Under the pieces are notes generated by a model that saw only the letters and a list, made by a program, of their open reading frames with translations, was not told the DNA's origin and made no database searches. Shown here piece by piece: positions 15,701 to 26,200 of a DNA stretch of 64,000 bases. This DNA comes from Acorus gramineus. Lineage: Eukaryota; Streptophyta; Magnoliopsida; Acorales; Acoraceae. Position numbers and translations under genes: made by a program. Location: assembly GCA_030737835.1 (NCBI GenBank), contig CM060856.1, positions 5,151,022 to 5,215,021 on the forward strand, written 5' to 3'. Every line of letters begins with the position of its first letter. Position 1 is the first letter of the stretch.

Positions 15701-18700
15701 GTAATGAGGATCTGGATTTGTCAAAAATTTCGGAGATGAGACTTATACCATCAGATCCCAGCCAGTGTAACTTCGATTCGCTTGAGTAGTTTTGATAACC
15801 GAATTCAGTGATTTTCCACTACATTGTTGCACACGTATATATTCAGAATTTATATCTATTCATTTATGTAGAAATATATTTATGATTGTCTTGTACATCT
15901 TTTAACACATGTCATTGGTGGGATTGTACTTTGTTAGGCCTCTTGAATTTTATTATGTATAAGGATAAAGTTTTTTGCCTTTTTCATATAAACATGATTC
16001 AGGGAATAAACATTCTCTAGGATTACATGTATCAACACAGGCACAAACCTTTCAGCATGTGTATTTGCCTAAACAATGGAATACATGAATTTTTGCATAT
16101 TATCTGGATCTCTTTATCCTTAAATCTGTTGTTTGGTGCCTTCTAGTTCTGCTGGCAATTTCCTTTGTGTTTATTAACTTTCTTGACTGTCTGTGTTGCA
16201 GTGGACAACCTCTTCAACATCTTCTGTGAATGTGCCGCGCTAAACCCAGAACCTGGTGAAGGTTTGTAGTATTTCTTTATCATTGAAATGATATAATTTC
16301 TTTCTTGATATTGCCATTTTCTTGTCAAGAATGTGTGGACTAATTTTTTATAAGTTAACTCTTCCTGATCGTTCCAGATGATGAAGAAGAAAATGAATGG
16401 ATTTTTGGTGATGAGCAAAATGGTGAAGCAATAGGTGCAGGTTAGTTTTTGAGATAATAATAACTCACAGCAAATGTTCCGTTTTTTCATTGTTAGCTAG
16501 ATGATATCTCCCTATACAGCAGTCAGAAAATCTCTCAATAGTTAGAAAGTTGATGAACCTGTCACATGCATTGGCTGTAGCCAATTCCTGTTTGGTACTG
16601 TGTGTTTGACATGATTAATCTCTGAGAGTTTCATGAGTAGCTGGAAAGTTGGATTAATAATGTTCATATGGATGGCATCAATTAATGGATGATCTTTTGG
16701 TAGTCCCTATGGTCACAGACAATTTTTCATTATCTATACAAGTGTATTATGATTTTCCCTTAAGTGAACATGACCAATTGATTTAATTATGTATGTTTGC
16801 TGTTCTTTCAGATGGAGGGGATGCTTCAGAGTGGCACTTCTCTGAGAATCTTGCAAATCCCATCGGTCAAGCAAATGGGGGTCATGACCTTGCTCATTCA
16901 GTGCTTGAGGTATGTATATTGTGTCTTGGGATTTTCAAAATGTTCTATGTTCAGAGTTCGATGTTCCCATTTCCCAATATTTTTGGCTGAAGGATTCGGG
17001 AAATCCCACTTCCTGGAAATAAACTGTTATCATTTAGTTGATAAAAGTCTTAAGTAATGCATTTTAAGAGATTATATATTCTTCTTAATTTTGAAAATCA
17101 TCCAGTTAATAGTTTAATCATTGGAATCTAATATAGAAAAAATAACATGATTTGGAGACAGAACATAGAATATGAACTTTGAAGGATCATAAAAACTAAC
17201 CATTTTCTATATATTGGTGAATAAACGTTCATAGATACTAGTCTACAAAGCCTAAAATCATGAAAATTGTATATATTAATTATTTTGTATCTAGAACATG
17301 ATTTGGAGACAGAACATAGAATATGAACTTTGAAGGATCATAAAAACTAACCATTTTCTATATATTGGTGAATAAACGTTCATAGATACTAGTCTACAAA
17401 GCCTAAAATCATGAAAATTGTATATATTAATTATTTTGTATCTAGAACATGATCAATGACTTAGAATAAATATTAAGATATAAGAGGATATTATATTTTT
17501 TTATTTAGATGCATTAAGATAGATTTCCTTATAGAATTTTAAACCCAGGGAGGTTGCCACGTTATCAGAAACAAGGGAAGCCCCATTCACTCTCCTACAT
17601 TTGTTGTACTTTTTACATTGCAAGTGTAGTGAAGCTTAATTTGTACCATAAAGTTTCTCAAAAAAAAAAAACAAAAAAAACAAAAACACTATGGCAAAAT
17701 ATTCCTTCTGACATCTCAAGTATTATACACGTTTTAAACTATAAAAAGATGTTAGATGTATTAATAGCATATGAAGACTGACCCATCTGGTTATGCTGTT
17801 TGTTCATCATCCTCATGTATCTGACAATGCGTGTTAATGTTGAATAATACAAGTCTATGGATCCAATTATTTGATTCCGACGTACATATGTATTTTTATG
17901 ATAGTTATCCTTCTTGACCTGTTTATGCTCTAATATACTGATGCTGTTTTGGGAGGAAGATTGCACAATGAAGTGAAAGCCTTTCTGGTTTATGGTAATG
18001 TGGCTTATTTGTGGTGATGTATACCAACCCTCCAGCTGAATTCCTATATATGGACCCATTGTGTGGTTCATCTTTCAAACAAACTATCAGATCTTGTTTG
18101 TCATTTTGTTTTATTTTTTTTTCTTTTTTTTGAAATCATGTAAAATTTAACATGGTAAGTCTTGCAAGTTGCATCTTTTGAAGTTGTTTTGTTAATATTC
18201 ATTTTGTATTTACTACTACTTTCTTCTTAAACTAAACAAAAAACTTGAGAAATCAGATGATGGCCTTGAACAGCTGAAGTCATTGCAATTAATCTTTCTC
18301 GAAAGTGGGACTTTTTGCTTTTTCATGGACAAAGTAGGTTGTGATTGTTCTAGCCTTCCTACGTGCCAGAAATGCCCCCATTAGAAAATCCCACTCAGAT
18401 TGCAGTGTCATTCAATACAAAATTTCCCACTAAATCTCCCAATAATTTTGTTCTTGTTTACGTAAATGTGAATTCAATAATGAAATGGAGTTGTAGACTG
18501 TGTCCTCTTCTAATATTTTTTTTATAATTTTATTAGCATGTTATGGATTTCATTGTATATAAAATATGGGTACCCACACCAAAATTCTACCTTTCCCCTT
18601 GTTATATATTGCATCAAATTACTAAGAAAACCTAGTACATCCATCTTGCATCACTCCTAATGTGGTCACCACATCTTTCCAAATATTCAGCTGCTTATTA

Positions 18701-19316
18701 TACTTCAATGTTTCCTAGCACCTGTGCATCCTTTAAGAAATGGCAAATCAGAGTCTCCAAGCTTGAAATATGTACCTTATAGTCACTTGGAAAAATTGGT
18801 AGACATTAGGAGGGAAAAATTAGATGCATTTAAGATCCTGGTGATTGGCGCTACACTGCTTTATGATCTTGTTCTTCCTGCATGTCCAATCTCACATACT
18901 GTTAAAGCACCATAGAATGTGTGCATGTCCTGCACCTATGGAGTATGGACATTGACATCGGACAGACACGGATTTGACGACACAGCAATATTGACACGGC
19001 TTAGTCATGACATTAAGTAAATAAATAAATAAAATAAAATAATTGGCCGATCTGAATACCACGACACAGACACATTCTTTTTTGACACTCTTCCAAGTGG
19101 TGACTTCGTTTATATTATTAATCTTACAATCTTTGTTGTGGCCGAGCTGACTACTTTGTTTCTTCCTGTCTAATTTCGAAAGTTTGCACTCACATATGCA
19201 GGTCGCATGTGCATTGACTACTAAAAACTTTGTAAATGGTGCAGCTGCAGATTAATGACCAGCGCTTTGAGGATGCCGAGGAGATGGAACATGAGGAACC
19301 TGATGGGCATCAATAA
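12735..19316 (+). CDS. Chloride conductance regulatory protein ICln (pICln, methylosome subunit), seven exons
   Basis: Exons: 12735-12901, 12981-13104, 15655-15766, 16202-16261, 16378-16440, 16812-16909 and 19245-19316. All are GT-AG and in phase, giving 231 residues. Marks of the family are EELMHVQPGVSIALGN, GTLFISTERVVWLSD, YGVDFVSISLHAVSRDP (PH-like fold, about residues 25-95), an acidic segment, EMRLIPSDPSQLDNLF, FCECAALNPEP, WIFGDE and LQINDQRFEDAEEMEHE. In animals and plants pICln binds Sm proteins with PRMT5/MEP50 and holds them off snRNA until the SMN complex loads them; it acts in cytosol and nucleus. Introns 2 (2.55 kb) and 6 (2.3 kb) are long. Intron 2 holds a foldback element and intron 6 a 151-bp exact tandem duplication. 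The name is older than the function: a channel role is doubtful. Confidence 0.93.
13140..14065. mobile_element. Long-armed foldback element in pICln intron 2
   Basis: The left arm (about 13140-13400) and right arm (about 13820-14065) are imperfect complements. AAGGTGTGTCACC with TTTTTCAATTACGATATTTT pairs with AAAATATTGCAATTGAAAAA and GGGTGACACACCTT. CCAATTGACAATAAGTTAA pairs with TTAAATTATTGTCAATTG. Each arm holds two copies of a GTGTGTC-type unit, the second starting at GACACACCTTGAGTCACC. No target duplication could be fixed, so the ends are approximate. No coding capacity. Confidence 0.65.
17144..17445 (+). repeat. Exact tandem duplication, 2 x 151 bp, in pICln intron 6
   Basis: Unit 17144-17294 is repeated without any difference that I can see at 17295-17445, followed by the first 8 bases of a third unit (AACATGAT). 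The unit is AT-rich and not recognised. Perfect identity means the duplication is recent, or is an assembly artefact. Confidence 0.95.
18920..19080 (+). repeat. Dispersed-repeat-like GACA-rich segment
   Basis: Words such as GGACATTGACATCGGACAGA, CACGGATTTGACGACACAG and CACGACACAGACACATTC recur, with an (AAATA)n tract between. Similar GACACGG-rich sequence is common in plant intergenic DNA, but I cannot assign a family or ends. Confidence 0.3.
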
Positions 19317-20287
19317 TTGTCCCTTTTGCCACGCCTATTAAAAAAAAAAAATTGTACAGAGATGAAGTTCTAGGCATCTCTTTTTTCCAGTAATCTTGAT
19401 GTTGGATGCAGACCTGATTTTGTGTTTAGATGAAGCTGTTTTTATTCCAAGATCTGTTTATATAATGTTTGGTTTCCTCCAGTCATTCACTTCTAATGAC
19501 AGTGATGCCTAATATGAAAGGCCTGTGTGAACAATGATGCTGTTGTAGAGATGTTTCATGTAAGAGTTGAGTTGATTCTAGATGTGTTCAATTAAAAGCT
19601 GTGTTTCAAACGCCGGAAAGTTGAGTTTTTCAAAAAGCTCAATTGTCTAGCTTTTCAAAATACTGACATTGTACCTATGAAACTTGACAATCATGCTTTG
19701 TAAAAACTACAATGAAACGTGTGTTAAATGAGTTTGGATTAAGTGTGATGCCTAGACCCTTAAGTGATTAATATGCGGATGTTAGTGGCAAGCTTATGCT
19801 TGTGCTAATGTTGGTTTGTGGATGGCATAAGTTATACAAGGATATTTGAATTTATAATAACTTAGGATTTGGACTCATACGTACCTTAGTGTTTGGTTCT
19901 AAAATCTAAATCCAAACATTTAAAACTAACAAGAACATAATTATTCCAGTTTATTCCATTAAACAAATATGTTATTATGATTTAATTTAGTATTTCTTTA
20001 TTCATTCCCCTACTCGCAAAACAATAATAGTTATACGAATATCAAACATGGAATAAAAAATTAAACAATTTTAACAAAAATTGCACATACAAAAATAATA
20101 AAGAAAAAACATGTTGAAATTATTAAATCCAATACTGCGAGAACCAAAAAAAAAAAAAAAAATTTCATCATGGGTCCACCAAATGGACGTCCGAGATGAA
20201 CCGACCGACCGACCAAACGGGGCATCGCCGTAGCTACTCATGACACGATCGGCTGCCGCTGCTTCGGTCCAACTATGATCTTCATCA
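19317..20287. other. pICln 3' flank and intergenic DNA before TPT1
   Basis: Probable pICln 3' UTR to about 19600, then AT-rich DNA with a poly-A run (20144-20161). GC content rises sharply after 20170 (CCGACCGACCGACC), marking the TPT1 promoter. No gene seen. Confidence 0.5.
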
Positions 20288-20295
20288 TATATAAA
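20288..20295 (+). promoter_or_regulatory. TATA box touching the first ATG of TPT1
   Basis: TATATAAA is a canonical TATA box whose last A is also the first base of the upstream ATG at 20295. A TATA box normally sets the start of transcription about 30 bases downstream (about 20320). That would leave the first ATG out of the message and make the ATG at 20397 the start. It decides which protein form is made. Confidence 0.55.
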
Positions 20296-23200
20296 TGGCC
20301 TTCCGCGCCTTCTGTTCTTCTTCCCCAAATCTCATCGTCTCCGCCACTCGTCGCTTCTCGTTCAATCGCTCCTTCAATCCGTTCGTCGTCCCGGCGATGG
20401 AGCATCCGAAGAACATCGGTTCCTCTTCTTCATGTCCTTCAAATCCTTCCTCATCTTCTCTCTCAACTACAAGGTAATCTCTCTCTCTCTCTCTCTCTCT
20501 CTCTGATCCTCTAGGGTTTCCATTCTCATGTTTTTAGGGTTCCCAATTTTCCTCTTTTGATTGTTTAGTGCGAAAGGGAGGGGTTCAGGATGGGGTGGTA
20601 CTCAGACGAGAGAGGATCGTAGGAGTCGAGGAGGAAGAGGAAGAGACTCCGCCGGGACCGACAAGATCGACGCCCTTGGAAGGCTACTGTAAATCTCCTC
20701 AATTTTTTTGTTTCTTTAATTTCCATGGAAATTAAAGGTGTTCTTTTACGCTTTGAGCTCATTTTTTGAACTTATCGGAAAACAACTTAATGAAAAATAA
20801 AACAAAATTGGTTACTGCTTAATCAATATGGAGAGGGAAAAATGAAAAATTGGTAAAAGAATAATCACACAATTCGTGTTGGCTTCTCAGTTTTACGGTG
20901 GAGAAGATTCTTTTCCTTTAATCATAGAGCACCCAATTGCTTCTCAGTTTTTTTTTTTTTTTTTTATGTTTGGAAACAAGATTGAGGAGCTTTTAGGGAT
21001 TCTGCTTTTTGCATGAATCATATTTCATCCAAACTTGTTTTCAAACGCTCCCAACGATCTCAGCTTTTACTGTTGAGAAGATTCTTTTCCTTTAATGTTT
21101 CCAGAAGTCCTATAACTGAACCTTGAGTTCTATTGAGGAATCTTTTTGTGGCTCTGATTTTTATTGAGAGATTCATCTCCTCACAATCCAGAATATCGTC
21201 TTCATTGAGAAAAATATGGATGATTACCGGTTCTTTCCCGGAGATTGGCTCCTTGCCAGTATCTTCACCCGAGCCTCCCCATCGATTTGTTGGGGGTGTA
21301 GAGTGGTGCAATTGGGATCCAGTTTCTAATTGATAGTTATCTCTGATTGATTGAGTTTCTTGTTAAAGAAGTTTCACATTTTCCATCTCCATATTCACTT
21401 GAGCATTCCACCCAATTGCCTCTCAATTTCTTTTTGACGTTTGGAAATAAAATTGAGGAGCTTTTAAGGATTCTGCTTTTTGCATAATTCTTATTTCATC
21501 CAGACTTGTTTCCAAACGCTCCTAATGGTCTCAGCTTTTATTGTTGAGAAGGTTCTTTACCTTTAATCATAGAGCACCTAATTTCCTCTCAATTTCTTTC
21601 TGACTGTCTGGAAACAAGATTGAAGAGATTTTAGGGATTCTGCTTTTTGCATGAATCATATTTCATCTAAACTCATTTTTAAATGCTCCCAGTGGTCTTA
21701 GCTTTTGAAGAAAGTGAAAAGCAACTTTTAGTTATAAACTTTTAGGAATCTACATGTCAGTAGTAGACATACTTTCAAGTTGTTTTGGATTTTAATCCTA
21801 CGGACTGACTTGATTTTATTTTTACATACTACCTAAAATATAGGTATTTTTTTAGATATATTTCATTTGCAACAATTCTTTTTTTTGTATTTTTACCTTG
21901 CAACACAATGAGTAGAAACTATAGGGCAGTTTGCTTTTGTCACATTGTTTTGACGAACGCAAACTGCAACTATTTATTATGGGAAAAACTTCATTTCCTT
22001 TATGAATGAATGATGTTGTGATTAATTGAATAAAAACATAATATATAACAAAAGATAGGTCTTACCTTAACTTTTTTGAATATCTTCACGATCAAAATAT
22101 TTTAGGAAAATTAATTCCAAGTGTTTTCTTTCAATGTCTTATTTTTTGAATTCTCTTAACTTTTTAGCATATGAAAACATTCCCAAGTTACCCGTTACAT
22201 TTTTTCTAGGTCTTTCTATCACTTTTCAGTTGCTTACTCATTGCTTACCCCCTTTGTATACTGTTTTGTATTATGTGTATGTTGTTAATTTGTACACTGT
22301 TATCCATCTCCTATACATTGTTATGTTAACCCTGTACATTTCTATGCATCTATGTATGTTGTTAAATACCGCACACTGTTAACCATCCCAGTTTTTTTTA
22401 TAATGGAAACTGCACATCCAGGCGGTATTTAGACAGAAGGATAACTGCCAACTTGAGGGTGTTTTGATATGATAAAATGGTTGGTGGACCTTAAAAAAGG
22501 GACTGTTTCTCAAAAAAAATGGGATTAAAAAGAACTTGGAATTAATTTCCCTCAAATTTTTTAAAATTCTCGATCTTGATCGTGGTTTTGTGCTTGTACT
22601 GATGGATCTGTTTCCAACTCAGTGAAATTTATTGAACATGGTTTACCTATAAGAAGAAGAAAGATACAAAGATGAATAACAAGAAGAATTGTCAAAAAAT
22701 AATTCAACCTTTAATTGGGAATGATCACCCTGATGAGTAACCAGTGAATAAACGAAGAATTCACCATGATAAATTGAGCACCCATTTGAATACCTGTACA
22801 AAAAACACTGATTACTTTTTGAGAAAATATAGGAGAATTTTATTGCAAGAAACCCCTGAAAGATAGGAGACGAGGGATCTCTTTAACATATTAAATAAAA
22901 CACTGATTACTTATATTTGCAAAGTTTTGTCATGATTGATTAGTAAGGATGAGAGGGCGAATAGATGAGTGCGAGGTACTTGAACAATGAAGACTTTAGG
23001 TAACTAAAAGCAATAAATAGAAGTGCATAATGGAAAACTAGTGGAAGTTTATGTCCAATGGAGAATTTTTAACACAATTATGACATGCTTAATTGTAAAA
23101 TTTGGGCTATGTGGGTGGGACTTTGTTTTTCATTTGTGTATGGAAAATGTTAGGGACAATTCCTACAATCACTTTTGTAGTTCCTAGCATGTTTCGAAAT

Positions 23201-26200
23201 TTTTTTTTGAAGGTATATACTTGTCTAATGAAATGCACGGCTTTACCAAAAAAAAATGAAGCATAATTGAAATGAATTAAATGCGTAGCTTTTTGCATTT
23301 CCTAACCTATATACTAGTCTAACCTAGTATATACTAGGTTGGGAGAAGGTGGTGACTGTAGGAATGATCGAGTGTATTAACACCTTTTGTGAATGATTGA
23401 GTGTATCAACACTTTTTGTGTAGGAATGAACTCTTGTCATTAAGAATGGTGGGTTCATATCTGAATCATGTGTCACAGTCCAGACATCAAGTTTACTGCT
23501 GCTAAATCACTACCACAATGAAGTTTGCGCAACATTGATTATTTGCTTTGAGTATTATTGTTTGACATTTGTGGGTTTCAGAACACGGATTCTAAGACAC
23601 ATGGCTTCCGAGTTGAAGCTGGACATGAGGAGTGATGGATACGTGAGGGTGCAGGATCTGTTGAGACTGAAATTGGTCACTTTTTCTAAAATTCCTTTGA
23701 GTTTGCATACTGTTGCTGATATCAAGGAGGTTAGTTCAGATTTGTTTTTGTTCTTTCCTCTGTTATTTGCTCTTGTGTTTTCTTCCTCTCCTTTTTCCTG
23801 TTGCTATGGTGCTTGTCTGGTTGACAGTGACCATGACTCGATTGATTTTTTTTCTTCTTTCTGATCAATGATTGATATGTATCCCTAAAATGTGATCCCT
23901 GTTTAGGCTGTCAGGAGAGACAATAAACAACGATTCAGCCTCTTGGAGGAAAATGGGGAGCTCTTCATACGTGCAAACCAGGGGCACACAATCACGGTTA
24001 TGTTCAATTTCATTATGCATTGAATTGCTTTTTCTCCTCTCCCTAGATGTAGATATAAAAATAAATGCAGAACCCAATGTTTAGAACATGCTATTTTTCT
24101 ATGTTTTGTTAATTCAGGTTGTCACATCTTTTCCTTAAGTCATTCCTGAATTTATTGACATCTTGAATGACTGCATTGATATGGAAAAAAAGAGAGGATT
24201 GAGACAAAGTTAGGGTTTGTCGCGAGCTTTCGAGTGAGGTGTATGTACTTGGTTTGATGTATCTAAGAGATGTAGCAATGCTATTAGCAATCTTTCAGTT
24301 CATAATTATCTCCTTATCATGTGAAATTGAATCCACTGTTCTAGGTTAGTAATGGAAAATATGAACTCTGTTTTGTTGATGGGATTGCGGTGTCATAAGT
24401 AAATTCATATTCTTATTTTCCTTTAAAACTTGCACAATAATTAATAAAAATTTCTTTCATAAGTTTGCGTAGTGTTTGCGTGTTTCTTTGCAGACACAGC
24501 TTCTAGACATGCTAGCATGGAATAATAGCAACTGAAATAAGTTTACACATATAATAAGAGAAAGAGGATTAATAGTTTTCTCTACAGGAATATTATGTCT
24601 GTACTTTGATATAATCCGTGAAGAGGTTACCTAAGGGAAGACAATGAATGCATTGGTGGATATGTTCCATGTGTGTGAAGATGGCAACGCAGACTGCATA
24701 GCAATCATGATTTCTAAAATTTCAACTTTTCTGTCCCACATTTGGTGCCAATATACCATAGGAAACTCCTCACAAAGACATACAAGGCGAAATGGTCTCA
24801 TCAAGAGGATCTTGATTTCCCCTTGACACTGCCCGCCCGCGCGTGGGGGGGGTGGTGGTTTGAGATTATCGAGCACCTCATGATGCGGTGCCAGCTCTCG
24901 AGGCAGATTTGGAAATTGCTCGAAGAGGCGACAGGGCTAGACATCAGCTTTGCTTTCTTGGAGGGAGTGTGGGAGGAAGCTCAAACAGAAGGGGGACAGA
25001 AGTATGAAGGCCAAGATTTCTCAGTCTTTGGTCTCGGCGGTAATATGGGCAATTTGGAACTCCCATAGCCATCTCCTCTTTCGAGGAGAGATGGTGTATG
25101 TGGAGAATTTTCGGGAGTTGATCATGCAGCTCATCTAAGATTGGGGAAGATTTTGCATTGAGGCTAGGAGTGTTATATTCTTGAGGGGTAAACTTATTAT
25201 TGAGTGGTAAGGTTTCATTGTTCACGTCTGGGAGGTGAATCTTGGTAGATATCTCCTCTACCAAGTTCACATCAAGGGCTGGGTGGTCTTTTGTTTTTGT
25301 TATTTGTAAGCCTTGGTATTCTTAATGAACGGCGGTAGGTTGCCTACCATTTCGTCCCAAAAAAAAAGAAGTTGCTAGGTCAAGTCAAGTGTATATTCAT
25401 CAACTTAATTTCTGAAGACTTAAATTTCTTACTTTTATATCCTTTTTCCTTACTCTATTTGCTTTTATGCCACAGCTTAAATAGTCATATTGGATCACAG
25501 TAAGGTATATGATTCATATTCGTTTTTGGTTTACAAGTACAATATTAGCTTCATGTAATAAGATCCTCCTTTTTATTAATGTTTTTTTTTTCTTTCTTTT
25601 CACAATCTTGCTCTTCTTCATAGAGGAAAAGGTTTACTCTTTTCTTCAAAGTCATCATTCAGCACTGAAGTGCAGTGTCTAGTGTCAATCAGTTTTTGAG
25701 TTGCAGACTGACACTTTGGACCCTTTTTCATCTAATGTGATTAAGAAAACATTTTTTTCTTAAAGTAATGCTTTGAATAACATGCCAATATGCTCGTGGG
25801 GAGCATGGTTTCCATGATTTCTTGAGTGGAGAGCATGGTTTCCATGATTTCTTGACTAGCCTTACATCTTTGCCATTCAATGTTTCCCATCTCCATGAGC
25901 ACCAACTGCCAGTCCAATGTAGAAGGAATGGACCCTAAGCTCATAACTAGGGTTCTTTCTCCACTTGTTCCTCAAACTGCTGGGTTAATATTCACATCCT
26001 CCAACATCTTTAGAAGCTCCAGCACCACAAGTGACAGAATCCCCCCCACCATCGACAAAAATCTGCAACCAGGGCCTCATTATGCACTGAAATTTGTAGA
26101 AATGAGAAGAAGCATCGCCCAGACATTGATGATCCATCCATCTATCAACCCAGAACTGGACTTGAGTTCCTTTCCCACACAGACATTATATTCTCCATAA

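Noticed and set aside
15535-15789. 84-codon frame as an independent small gene
   Set aside because: Its second half is pICln exon 3 and its first half is intron; the donor at 15767 is used.
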